64,000 bases of DNA from Myxococcales bacterium (GTDB lineage Bacteria; Myxococcota_A; Polyangia; Polyangiales; Polyangiaceae): contig JANXLV010000025.1 of assembly GCA_025355005.1 (NCBI GenBank), forward strand, positions 1 to 64,000, written 5' to 3'. This document shows, piece after piece, positions 42,894 through 51,219 of the stretch. The position numbers were made by a program, and so were the translations under genes. Position 1 is the stretch's first letter. Every line of letters begins with the position of its first letter. Under the pieces are notes generated by a model that saw only the letters and a list, made by a program, of their open reading frames with translations, had not been told where the DNA came from and did no database searches.

Positions 42894-43538
42894 CTACTTC
42901 AGCAGCTTGAAGGCGTGCATCCAGCCATTGCCGGTGAGACCGGGAATGCACCAGAGCATGCAGAGCGGCTCGATCGCGCGCGCGGCCTCGACAGCGCCCA
43001 TGTCCGACGTCTCCCAGCCAAACTGCTCCAGCACCTTCGTCACTTCGTCCTTCGCGCCCTTGTCGTTCCCGCAGATGAACATCGTGGGCGGGCCGCCCGG
43101 GAGCTTCGGGTTGACCATGAGCGCGTTGCCCACGCACGAGAACACCTTCACGAAGTGCGCCTCGGGAGCCTTCTTCTGGAGCTTCTCCATCAGTGACTCG
43201 TTGAGGTCGGTGTAGAACTTGATCACGCCGTTCACAGGCGGTGCATCCGCGATCGGGTTGGTCGCATCCATCACCGTCTTGCCCGCCAGGTTCGCCAGCC
43301 CGCACAGCTCGACGGCCGACTCCGCCGCGCCACCTTTCACTGCGAGCACGATGCTCTCACCCCACTTGGCGGCCTCCGCGAACGTGCCGGCCTGCGCCTT
43401 TGGTCCCGCGCCTTCCTTCCACGCGGCGAGCTTCGAAGCGTCGCGGCTTCCCCGCATCACGTCGTGGCCGTGCTTCAAGAAGCCGTCCGCGAGCACCTGC
43501 CCGACCTGACCCGAACCCAGTACAGCGACCTTGCTCAT
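42894..43538 (-). CDS. NADPH-dependent oxidoreductase, F420-reductase-like (COG2085)
   Basis: A 214-residue Rossmann-fold protein: MSKVAVLGSGQVGQVLADGFLKHGHDVMRGSRD is the dinucleotide-binding N-terminus, followed by the family's DATNPI and FVKVFSCVGNALMVNPKLPGGPPTMFICGND. Related proteins are annotated as F420:NADP oxidoreductase-like or metalloreductase-like (STEAP) domains. In a bacterium without evidence of F420 the true substrate is unknown. Its place next to feoB hints at iron reduction, but it is on the opposite strand and separately started (AGGAAC before ATG 43538). Confidence 0.85.
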   Translation of the reverse strand: MSKVAVLGSGQVGQVLADGFLKHGHDVMRGSRDASKLAAWKEGAGPKAQAGTFAEAAKWGESIVLAVKGGAAESAVELCGLANLAGKTVMDATNPIADAPPVNGVIKFYTDLNESLMEKLQKKAPEAHFVKVFSCVGNALMVNPKLPGGPPTMFICGNDKGAKDEVTKVLEQFGWETSDMGAVEAARAIEPLCMLWCIPGLTGNGWMHAFKLLK

Positions 43539-43555
43539 CTTGATGTTCCTTCCGA

Positions 43556-43810
43556 CTACAGCGCCTTCGCGACAACGTCGCGCAGCTTCTCGCAGCACGA
43601 GTGATACTGCAGATCCGCGTCGCCCGATGCCGTGAGATGGAGCCGGATCTCGCTCGGGGCCTGGTCGTGCTCCGGGCACTTCGCCGTCGCGAGCTTCGCG
43701 CCCACGTCCATGGCCATCTGGGCGAGCGCGGACTTGATCCTCGGGTCCGTCACCTTGTCCAAGGCCACCTTCTTGCCCCGAAAGTCCACCGTCACGGCAA
43801 CGTTCGACAT
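43556..43810 (-). CDS. Small Cys/His-containing protein, unknown
   Basis: An 84-residue protein on the same strand as the oxidoreductase, ending 17 bases before its start, so the two are probably one transcript. Candidate metal or disulfide residues cluster: C45 and H48 (KCPEHDQ), H70, C72 and C73 (YHSCCEKL). No signal peptide. Family not recognised. Confidence 0.72.
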   Translation of the reverse strand: MSNVAVTVDFRGKKVALDKVTDPRIKSALAQMAMDVGAKLATAKCPEHDQAPSEIRLHLTASGDADLQYHSCCEKLRDVVAKAL

Positions 43811-43873
43811 GCGCGGGATGGTAGCCGCGTTTTCCGCTTTTGTCGGTAAGATCAGGCGTAGATCCGCTCGCTC

Positions 43874-45343
43874 ATGGCCCTTGCTCCGTCCGCACCATCC
43901 CTGAGACTCCAGATCATCGCGAGCCTCGGCACGCTCCTCGTGCTCGCGTTCCTGCCGCTGTTCTTCGCAGTGGCTGGGCTCTCGCGCGCGACGGCCCTTG
44001 GTGTGGTCAACGATGAGATGGCGCAGCGTGCACGGACCATGGCGATCGCCTTCGACGACGCACGCGCCTCCCCGCCCGGTGCCGCGGGTGGCATCACCGT
44101 TGCGCTTGCGGATCAGGCACGCTCACCCTCGGTCATCGCGATCGCCGTGACCGACAAGGACACGCACGCGCTGCTCGCCGCCACGCCCGACCTGCCCGAC
44201 GAATGGGCTGAGGCGTACAAGGATGACCGCAGCGCAAAGAGCAACCGCGTGGCGCTCACGGACTTCACGGACGAGGCCGGAGGAACGCGGCTCCACGTGA
44301 GATTCCGCCCGTCGGACGTGGAGGCGCGCGTGACGCCCTTGCTCCGATTGATTGCATTATACATCTTTCTCTTCGGCGCTGTGCTCCTGGCGTTCGCGTA
44401 CCTCGCGCTCACGCGGCTCATCGTACGTCCCATCGACGAGCTCTCGCGCGAGGCGGAGCGAGTCGCGTCTGGCGCTCGCACGTTCCGTTCAGCGGCGCGT
44501 GGTCCGCGCGAGATCGCGGAGCTCGGCGTTTCGGTGCGGACCATGGCGGACACGCTGGTGGCCAGCGAGAAGAGCCTCCGCGCAAAGGTGGATGAGCTCA
44601 CGGAGGCCACGAAGCGACTCACGGAGACGCAGGCGCAGCTGGTGAAGAGCGAGCGGCTCGCTGGTGTCGGCAAGCTCGCCGCGGGTGTCGCCCACGAGAT
44701 CGGGAATCCCATCGCGGCCATCCTCGGCATGCTGGACCTGGTGAAGGATCCGGACATCTCGGAGGAGGACAAGCGAGACCTCCTGTCGCGGACGCAGCGT
44801 GAGACGGAGCGCATCTCCGGCATCGTGAAGGACCTTCTGGACTTTGCGCGGCCCGAGAAATCCGCGGACTCCAGCACCAGCTTGCGCATGGCGGTGTCCA
44901 CGGTGGACCGCGTGGTGAAGGACGTGCTCTCGCTGGTGTCCGCGCAGAAGTCGTGGAAGCAGATCAAGGTGGAGACGGACGTCACGCCGGCGCTCGTCGT
45001 GACGCTGCCGGAGGCGCGGCTACAACAGGTGCTCTTGAACCTGCTCCTCAACGCCTCGCACGCGCTCGCGGACGTGACGGAGCCCGTGATCGTCCTTCGC
45101 GCGAAGAGGGAAGGCAGCATGGCCGTGCTCACGGTGGAGGACAACGGGACCGGCGTGCCCGAGCACGCGCGCCCGCAGATCTTCGAGCCGTTCTTCACCA
45201 CCAAGGACGTGGGCGAAGGCACGGGCCTCGGGCTCTCCGTGTGCAGAGGTCTTGTGGAGGCCGTCGGCGGGGAGATCGCGCTGGATACCTCGTACACGAA
45301 GGGCGCGCGTTTCCGCATCACGCTGCCGAGCTCGGAGCTGTGA
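43874..45343 (+). CDS. Orphan membrane sensor histidine kinase
   Basis: A 489-residue two-component sensor. Two membrane segments (about 13-33 and 157-179) enclose a ~120-residue periplasmic sensor. Then come HAMP (LTRLIVRPIDELSREAERV), a coiled linker, the phospho-acceptor H274 in GVAHEIGNPIAAI, and an HATPase domain with N box LLNLLLNASHAL, G1 DNGTGVP, F box FEPFFTTK and G2 GTGLGLS. Everything needed for activity is present. It resembles NtrB/ZraS-type kinases. There is no response regulator or sigma-54 activator beside it. Confidence 0.93.
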   Translation: MALAPSAPSLRLQIIASLGTLLVLAFLPLFFAVAGLSRATALGVVNDEMAQRARTMAIAFDDARASPPGAAGGITVALADQARSPSVIAIAVTDKDTHALLAATPDLPDEWAEAYKDDRSAKSNRVALTDFTDEAGGTRLHVRFRPSDVEARVTPLLRLIALYIFLFGAVLLAFAYLALTRLIVRPIDELSREAERVASGARTFRSAARGPREIAELGVSVRTMADTLVASEKSLRAKVDELTEATKRLTETQAQLVKSERLAGVGKLAAGVAHEIGNPIAAILGMLDLVKDPDISEEDKRDLLSRTQRETERISGIVKDLLDFARPEKSADSSTSLRMAVSTVDRVVKDVLSLVSAQKSWKQIKVETDVTPALVVTLPEARLQQVLLNLLLNASHALADVTEPVIVLRAKREGSMAVLTVEDNGTGVPEHARPQIFEPFFTTKDVGEGTGLGLSVCRGLVEAVGGEIALDTSYTKGARFRITLPSSEL

Positions 45344-45402
45344 CAGCATCTCGGCGGATAAAGTACTAGGCACTTTAATTGGGGTGCGATAGCGTTGATG
45401 GC

Positions 45403-46749
45403 ATGCGGCGATCTGCTCTCTCCATCTCGCTCGTCGCGACCTCGTTCGCGGCGCTCTTCGTCGCATGCGGAACGAAGCACTCCGACGTGACGCCCGACGC
45501 GGACGCCTCCGTCGACACGCCGGACGCGGGCAGCATGGCAGACACCGGCGCGGACGCGGGGCCCACCGGGCCGGTCGTGCCGAACGACATCAAGCACATC
45601 GTCGTCATCCTGAAAGAGAACCGCACGTTCGAGAACTACTTCACCGGCTTCCCCGGCGCGGACACCGTCACGACGGCCGTGGACAGCACCGGCAAGACGA
45701 TCGCGCGCGGACCTGGCTCCGATGTGAACACCACCTGCTTGCTCGTGCACACGTACTCGCATGCGGTGGAGGCGTACGACAAGGGCAAGATGGACCGCTT
45801 CGACATCGGCCAGTACACGTGCACGGGCGGCGACGACCGGGCGTTCTGGGCCTACACGGAGGCGCAGCTCCCGAACTACTGGCAGTACGCGCGCAACTTC
45901 GCCATCTCCGATCACTTCTTCTCCACGGTGAACACGGACAGCACGCCAGGCCACCTCGCGATCATCGCCGGGTGGAGTCCCGCATACGAGAACCCCGACG
46001 GGTGCATCGACTCGATCACCTGCGGCTGCCTCGCTCCGAAGGGCGCGACCATTCCGATCTTCGACCCCACGACCTGCAAGACGAGCACCACGTACCCGTG
46101 CTTCGACATTCCGCACATCGCGGACGCGTTGCCCAACGGCTACACGTGGATGTCCTACGGCATGGGCAAAGGGCCAACGTCGGAGAGCACCTTCAACGCG
46201 ATCAAGTCGTTCGGCACGAACGCCGCGGCGCAGGCGACACACGTGCGCGATCTCGATCAGTTCACGGCAGACATGGGCACCTCGGAGCAGGCGAACCTCG
46301 TCTACGCGTTCGTCGGCTCGTCGCCCATCTCCGAGGGACCACCGGACGCGCCGTGCGCCGGTGAGAACTACACGGTGACGGCGGTGAACAAGATCATGCA
46401 GTCGCCATTGTGGAAGGACACGATCATCATCGTCACGTGGGATGACTGGGGCGGCAACTTCGACCACATGCTGCCACCACTGGAGAAATGCCCGAACGGT
46501 GCATCGTTCAACGGCGGGTTCCGTCTACCGATCATTCTCATCTCGCCGTACGCCAAGAAGGCGGTGGTGCACACACCCAGCGAGCACGCGTCCATTCCAC
46601 GACTCGTCGAAGATCTCTGGGGAATGCCGCGGATGGCGGCGCGCGAGCCACGCGCACGTGACGCAAAGGCGGGCAGCCTCCTCGAGGCCTTCGACTTCAA
46701 ACAAACGCCCACAGCGCCTCTCGTCCTGACGCCACGAACATGCCCGTAA
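45403..46749 (+). CDS. Lipoprotein phosphoesterase (phospholipase C / acid phosphatase family)
   Basis: A 448-residue lipoprotein: MRRSALSISLVATSFAALFVAC with the lipobox and an Asp/Ala-rich linker. Then comes the phosphoesterase core: IKHIVVILKENRTFENYFTGFPGAD (nucleophile Thr), NFAISDHFFSTVNTDSTPGHLAIIAG, and IIIVTWDDWGGNFDHMLPP (metal-binding Asp and His). ILISPYAKKAVVHTPSEHASIPRLVEDLWGMPRM is the family end. It should hydrolyse phosphate esters, possibly phospholipids, at the cell surface. A longer frame from 45379 lacks a signal peptide. Confidence 0.9.
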   Translation: MRRSALSISLVATSFAALFVACGTKHSDVTPDADASVDTPDAGSMADTGADAGPTGPVVPNDIKHIVVILKENRTFENYFTGFPGADTVTTAVDSTGKTIARGPGSDVNTTCLLVHTYSHAVEAYDKGKMDRFDIGQYTCTGGDDRAFWAYTEAQLPNYWQYARNFAISDHFFSTVNTDSTPGHLAIIAGWSPAYENPDGCIDSITCGCLAPKGATIPIFDPTTCKTSTTYPCFDIPHIADALPNGYTWMSYGMGKGPTSESTFNAIKSFGTNAAAQATHVRDLDQFTADMGTSEQANLVYAFVGSSPISEGPPDAPCAGENYTVTAVNKIMQSPLWKDTIIIVTWDDWGGNFDHMLPPLEKCPNGASFNGGFRLPIILISPYAKKAVVHTPSEHASIPRLVEDLWGMPRMAAREPRARDAKAGSLLEAFDFKQTPTAPLVLTPRTCP

Positions 46750-47041
46750 GCCCGAAGGGCGAAGTGCATGACTATGGCGACCAACCGAAGGGCGGGAAGA
46801 CATGAACTTGCCCCTGAGAGCACCCATCATCCAGACTGCGTTCCGCAAAGTGCGTGGAAGGTGCTCGACGCGGTGAACGTACAAGGTGTGATCCCCGTGG
46901 CGTGCGATCACTTTGCGGTGTGATCTTGGTGTCGCGGTGTGGCAACTCGCGGAATTTTTTGGGTGGGTAACTAGTGATGGGCGAGTGGACGCGTTACCCT
47001 TCACTGACTGCTTGTTTCATAACTGAGAGGACTAAAATTCA
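46750..47041. other. Intergenic region
   Basis: About 290 bases without a gene. The last ~90 are AT-richer (GGAATTTTTTGGGTGGGTAA and onward) and end in GAGAGGA, the ribosome site for the lipoprotein at 47042. The promoter is presumably in this stretch but not clear. Confidence 0.4.
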
Positions 47042-47587
47042 ATGAACCTTCGAAATATCATCTTCGGTCTCACTGCCATCAGCGCGATGGGCATCGTTGC
47101 GGTCGCGTGCTCCAGCTCCAGCACCACCATCAACAACGTTACCGACGGCGGCGGCGGCGGCGGCGGTGAGGGCGGTAGTGGCGGTGATAGCGGCGGCGGT
47201 GGTGGCGGTACCTGCGCCACCAAGCTCGCGGACGGCATGTACACCGTGACGACCAAGGCCACTCCTGGCAACGACGTGGACGCGTCCAGCCTGATCGAGA
47301 GCGCGCTCTGCAAGGACAGCACGAGCACCCTCACCATCGACTCGACGAAGGACGCCGGCAGCGGCGGCACCGCGTCGGGCTGCACGACGATGACGAGCAG
47401 CGACGGTTGCTCGGTGACCATCACCTGCACCTCGGACATGAACGGCACCACGAGCAACAGCACGACCGAGTTCAAGATCAACTCCGACGGCACCTTCACA
47501 ACCACCACCACGCTGAAGCTGACCCAGGACGACGGCGGCGCGGTCGAGGCCGACTGCACGACGGTCGGAACCGCAGTCAAGATGTGA
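47042..47587 (+). CDS. Gly/Ser/Thr-rich lipoprotein, unknown
   Basis: A 181-residue lipoprotein: MNLRNIIFGLTAISAMGIVAVAC with the lipobox, a Gly-rich linker (about 35-57), then a Thr/Ser/Asp-rich beta domain with six Cys (CATKLADGMYTV… CKDS… CTTM… CSVTITCTS… CTTVGT) likely paired as disulfides. A hairpin terminator follows 46 bases downstream. No family recognised. Confidence 0.75.
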   Translation: MNLRNIIFGLTAISAMGIVAVACSSSSTTINNVTDGGGGGGGEGGSGGDSGGGGGGTCATKLADGMYTVTTKATPGNDVDASSLIESALCKDSTSTLTIDSTKDAGSGGTASGCTTMTSSDGCSVTITCTSDMNGTTSNSTTEFKINSDGTFTTTTTLKLTQDDGGAVEADCTTVGTAVKM

Positions 47588-47633
47588 GCTCGCGGGAGGC
47601 TCGCGCCTTCCACTCATTTCCACTGATAGGGGT

Positions 47634-47669
47634 GCGCCGGGCGTGAACAGCGTCCGGCGCGCTGCTTTT
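47634..47669 (+). terminator. Intrinsic terminator after the lipoprotein at 47042
   Basis: Stem GCGCCGGGCG (47634-47643) pairing with CGTCCGGCGC (47651-47660, one G-U) around a 7-base loop, followed by GCTGCTTTT. It also lies before the end of the minus-strand gene at 47709. Confidence 0.65.
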
Positions 47670-47708
47670 GTGAGCCTCGTTTCGGGCTCACTGCAGCGTC
47701 GTCAGGGT

Positions 47709-48239
47709 TCAGCGCTTCTTCTTCGCCTTCGGCGCTTCCTCTTCTTCTTCGTCTGCCTCTGCCTCTTCGGACTCGGCGGCCTTGTCGGCGACGCGGACCT
47801 TGCCGCCCCCGCCCTTCTCGCCCTTCGACTCGTCGTCCTTGTCGGCCGGCGTGTTGTCGATCTCGTAGAACGCGCCGAGCACGCCCGTGATGATGGGAAG
47901 CGAGGTGAACGGGAGCTCCCCGATCGGGCCGATGCCTGCCTTCAGCGCCGTGAGATCGAGCGGCATCGTTCCGAACCTGCGCAAGAGCCACATGCCACCC
48001 AGCGCCAGCACCGCGCCGACCGCGGCCTTCAAGATGCTCTCGATCTTCCCCTCGGAGGCCCAGATCGGCTTGCCCGTGACCAGACCCACGATGCCGCCCG
48101 ACGCCGCGGCTGCGAGATACGCGAGCACGGCGCCGCCGGCGGTCATGAAGCTCACGTTCAGCCCCTGGACGAGCGCCACCGCAAGGACGATCCCCGTGAC
48201 CAGTCCGATCGACAGCCCGACCACGAGCCTCTTCACCAT
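47709..48239 (-). CDS. Membrane protein with Gly-zipper-like helices and charged tail, unknown
   Basis: A 176-residue protein with three predicted membrane segments in the first 110 residues (LVVGLSIGLVTGIVLAVALVQG, GAVLAYLAAAASGGIVGLVTG, AAVGAVLALGGMWLLRRFG) and G-x3-G spacing typical of helix packing. The last ~45 residues are first mixed, then strongly acidic (EEAEADEEEEE), ending in KAKKKR. Related proteins occur in myxobacteria without a defined role. It follows recD2 by 14 bases. Confidence 0.75.
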   Translation of the reverse strand: MVKRLVVGLSIGLVTGIVLAVALVQGLNVSFMTAGGAVLAYLAAAASGGIVGLVTGKPIWASEGKIESILKAAVGAVLALGGMWLLRRFGTMPLDLTALKAGIGPIGELPFTSLPIITGVLGAFYEIDNTPADKDDESKGEKGGGGKVRVADKAAESEEAEADEEEEEAPKAKKKR

Positions 48240-48253
48240 GTGTACATCCTAAA

Positions 48254-50455
48254 TCACAGAAGCCTGTCTGGGGTCATAACTCTCACCGCGTCGCGAATCC
48301 GCGCGCAGAGCCGCGTGCGCCGCTCGTCCTTGCGGTCCTCGGACAGGGCCATCTTGATGGCGCGCGCATCTGCCACCAGGACCACGAGCTTCCGGCCGCG
48401 CGTGACCGCCGTGTAGAGCAGGTTCCGGGAGAGCATCACGAAGTGCGTGGTCAGCATGGGAATCACGACCGCCGGGTACTCGCTGCCCTGAGACTTGTGT
48501 ATAGTACACGCATATGCGAGCGTGAGCTCGTCCAGGTTGGACTCCTCGTAGACCACGTCCTTGTCGTCGAAGCGCACCGTGAGCGAGCGCTCCTCCAGGT
48601 CGGCGGCGGTGATGCGGCCCAGGTCTCCGTTGAAGACGTCGCGGTCGTAGTCGTTCCGGAGCTGCATCACCTTGTCGCCCACGCGGAAGCTGACGATGCC
48701 GCGCGTGATGCTGGGGCCCGTCGGGTTCAGCGCCGCCTGCAAGCTGGCGTTCAGCGCCACCGCGCCTGCGTCGCCGCGGTGCATGGGCGTGAGCACCTGC
48801 ACGTCCTTGATGGGGTCGAGCCCGAAGCGGCGCGGGATGCGCGTCTTCACCAGCTCCACGATGGTCTCGTTCGTGTGGAGCGGATCGCGTCGCTCGATCA
48901 CGAAGAAGTCCTGTGGCCCGCCCTCCTCCGGGCTAAGCGGCGGCTGCCCTTCGTGGATCCGGTGGGCGTTCTTCACGATCAGGCTCTTCTCGCCCTGGCG
49001 CTGGATCAACGTGAGGCGCGCGCACGCGACCTCGTCGGACGCGATGACGTCGCGCAGGACCGCGCCAGGGCCGACGCTCGGGAGCTGATCGTGATCGCCG
49101 ACGAGCACGAGGCGCGCGCGCGGAGGGAGCGCAGCGAAGAGCGCAGCGGCCATCTCCGAGTCGATCATGGAGGACTCGTCCACGATGAACGCCTGCGCCT
49201 CGAGCGGCCGCTCCACGTTGCGTCGCCAGTCGCGCGTCTTCGGATCGAACTCGAGCAAGCGGTGGAGCGTCATGGCCTCCATGCCCGTGGTCTCGGTGAT
49301 GCGCTTCGCCGCGCGGCCCGTGGGCGCTGCCAGGCGCACGGTGAGGTTGGCGCCGAGGAACATGTTCAGGATCGCGCGCACGACCGTGGTCTTGCCAACG
49401 CCGGGCCCGCCCGTGAGCACGCAGACAGCGTTCGCAGCCACCTTGTCCACCGCGGCGCGCTGCTCCGGCGTGAGCTCGATGTCCACGTCCGCCTGGAATT
49501 TCCGTACGGCCGCAGCCGCATGCGACGCGAGCGACGTTCCCTCGCGCCCCGCGCGCGCGAGCCCGGACGCGATCCCCAGCTCCGCGACGTAGAGGGTCAT
49601 CGGCGAGAGAATGCGTGCGTTCTGCACACTTTCCTCGATGAGCAGGCGCTCCAGCACCGCGCGCGTGATCGCGAGATCGATGATGGGCGTGGCGTCCACG
49701 TCGAGCTCCAGCAGCGCCGTGGTGCGCGACATGAGGTCCTCGCGCGGGGTGACGGTGTGCCCTGCGTCCGTCACGTCGCGCATCGCCTGCAGCACCGCTG
49801 CGAGCGCGCGTTCCACCGAGTCCTTGGCAAGGCCCATGGCCGCAGCGATTTTGTCGGCGGTCTTGAAGCCCACGCCCCACACGTCGATGGTCATGCGGTA
49901 GGGGTCGCGCGAGACCTGGTTCATCGTGTTCTGGCCGTACCGCTTGTAGATGCGCATCGCGAGCGCGGGCGACGCGCCGTGCGCCTGCAAGAACACCATC
50001 GCCTCACGCAGGCCGGCCTGCTCCTTCCAGCCACGGATGATCGCATCCACGCGGCTGCGCCCGAGGCCCGGGACCTCGCGCAATCGCTCCGGCTCCGCGT
50101 CCAGCACGTGCAGTGACGCATCGCCGAACGCCGCGACGATGCGCTTCGCATACGTCGGCCCCACGCCCTTGATGACGCCAGAGCCCAGGTATTTCTCGAG
50201 CCCCTCGAGCGTGACGGGCGCGAGCTCCAAAAGCTGCGCGGCCTTGAACTGCTCACCAAACTTGGAGTCGTTGTGGAACGAGCCGCGCACCCGCACGCGC
50301 GAGCCGACGTTCACGCGCGGGAACGCGCCTACCACCGTGAGCTTCTCTTCGCGTCCGTCGATCGCGACCTTGAGCACGCGGAAGCCCGTGTCGTCGTTCT
50401 GGTAGGTGATCCGCGAGATCTCTCCTTCCAGTGTCTGTTCCTCCGGCGCGGCCAT
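48254..50455 (-). CDS. recD2: RecD2-type ATP-dependent DNA helicase
   Basis: A 733-residue SF1B helicase, 5'-3', acting in DNA repair without RecBC. N-terminal region: an OB-like segment (LEGEISRITYQNDDTGFRVLKV) and helix-hairpin-helix parts (GLEKYLGSGVIKGVGPTYAKRIV). Motor domain: Walker A GGPGVGKTT (K355), motif II VDESSMID, motif III VLVGDHDQLPSVGPGAVLRDVI, and C-terminal motifs TIHKSQGSEYPAVV and LYTAVTRGRKLVVLV. ATG 50455 is the natural start. It is divergent from marC across 38 bases. Confidence 0.95.
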   Translation of the reverse strand: MAAPEEQTLEGEISRITYQNDDTGFRVLKVAIDGREEKLTVVGAFPRVNVGSRVRVRGSFHNDSKFGEQFKAAQLLELAPVTLEGLEKYLGSGVIKGVGPTYAKRIVAAFGDASLHVLDAEPERLREVPGLGRSRVDAIIRGWKEQAGLREAMVFLQAHGASPALAMRIYKRYGQNTMNQVSRDPYRMTIDVWGVGFKTADKIAAAMGLAKDSVERALAAVLQAMRDVTDAGHTVTPREDLMSRTTALLELDVDATPIIDLAITRAVLERLLIEESVQNARILSPMTLYVAELGIASGLARAGREGTSLASHAAAAVRKFQADVDIELTPEQRAAVDKVAANAVCVLTGGPGVGKTTVVRAILNMFLGANLTVRLAAPTGRAAKRITETTGMEAMTLHRLLEFDPKTRDWRRNVERPLEAQAFIVDESSMIDSEMAAALFAALPPRARLVLVGDHDQLPSVGPGAVLRDVIASDEVACARLTLIQRQGEKSLIVKNAHRIHEGQPPLSPEEGGPQDFFVIERRDPLHTNETIVELVKTRIPRRFGLDPIKDVQVLTPMHRGDAGAVALNASLQAALNPTGPSITRGIVSFRVGDKVMQLRNDYDRDVFNGDLGRITAADLEERSLTVRFDDKDVVYEESNLDELTLAYACTIHKSQGSEYPAVVIPMLTTHFVMLSRNLLYTAVTRGRKLVVLVADARAIKMALSEDRKDERRTRLCARIRDAVRVMTPDRLL

Positions 50456-50493
50456 CGGGGAGAACCTACACACGACCGTGGAAACTGGGTAGC

Positions 50494-51135
50494 GTGGCGG
50501 GCGTGCCTGGGCTCCTGTCAGAGACGCTGGTGGCGTTCGGATCGGTCTTCTCGATCGTGGATCCGTTCTCCGCCGTGCCCGTGTTCCTGGGCCTCGCAGG
50601 CGCCGAGCCCAAGCCAGCGCAGACGCGCACGGCGCTGCGGGCGTCGCTCACGTGCTTCCTCGTGCTCAGCGTCTTCGCGGCCGCGGGCGGCGCAATATTC
50701 CGCTTCTTCGGCATCACCATTCCGGCATTCAAGATCGCCGGCGGCATCCTGCTCTTCGGCGTGGCGCTGGAGATGATGCGCGCCAAGCACTCGGGCACCC
50801 GCTCCACGAAGGAGGAACAGGCGGAGACGCGTGAGGACGTGGGACTCATCCCGCTGGGCCTGCCGCTGCTCTCAGGACCAGGCGCGATCGCTGCCGTGAT
50901 GGTGCTCGCAGGCAACGCGCCGAGCACCGAGGGGCGCCTCGCAGTTCATCTGGCCGTCCTGGGCGTGAGCGCGCTCGCGTTCCTAATCCTGCGCTCCGCG
51001 ACGTTCTTCTCGCGGCTGCTGGGCACCACGGGCATCAACGTCATCGGGCGCCTGATGGGCCTCATCCTCGCGGCCATGGCGATCCAGTTCGTCCTGGACG
51101 GAGCCCACGAGGCCTTCCCGAAGCTCTTCGTGTGA
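50494..51135 (+). CDS. MarC family membrane protein
   Basis: A 213-residue inner-membrane protein with six hydrophobic segments, of the MarC/UPF0056 family: FGSVFSIVDPFSAVPVFLGL, FRFFGITIPAFKIAGGILLFGVALEMM, IPLGLPLLSGPGAIAAVMVL, TTGINVIGRLMGLILAAMAIQFVLDG. Despite the name, no role in multiple antibiotic resistance has been established for MarC. The start is one of GTG 50494 or GTG 50503; the ATG at 50431 would overlap the divergent recD2 coding start. Confidence 0.88.
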   Translation: MAGVPGLLSETLVAFGSVFSIVDPFSAVPVFLGLAGAEPKPAQTRTALRASLTCFLVLSVFAAAGGAIFRFFGITIPAFKIAGGILLFGVALEMMRAKHSGTRSTKEEQAETREDVGLIPLGLPLLSGPGAIAAVMVLAGNAPSTEGRLAVHLAVLGVSALAFLILRSATFFSRLLGTTGINVIGRLMGLILAAMAIQFVLDGAHEAFPKLFV

Positions 51136-51147
51136 CACAAAAGCGAA

Positions 51148-51182
51148 CCGGCGAAGCGTGCAGATTGCACACACTTCGCCGG
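51148..51182 (-). terminator. Bidirectional hairpin between marC and the lipoprotein at 51220
   Basis: CCGGCGAAG (51148-51156) with CTTCGCCGG (51174-51182) and an inner GTGC/GCAC stem. On the minus strand it is followed by TTCGCTTTTG, so it best serves the lipoprotein gene but can serve both. Confidence 0.65.
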
Positions 51183-51219
51183 CGCCATTCTCGAAGCCGT
51201 CTCGCGGACGGTCTGCTTT

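Noticed and set aside
48443..50116. A 557-residue open frame antisense to recD2
   Set aside because: RecD2 motifs on the other strand are complete; this frame shows only His/Arg/Val shadow composition.
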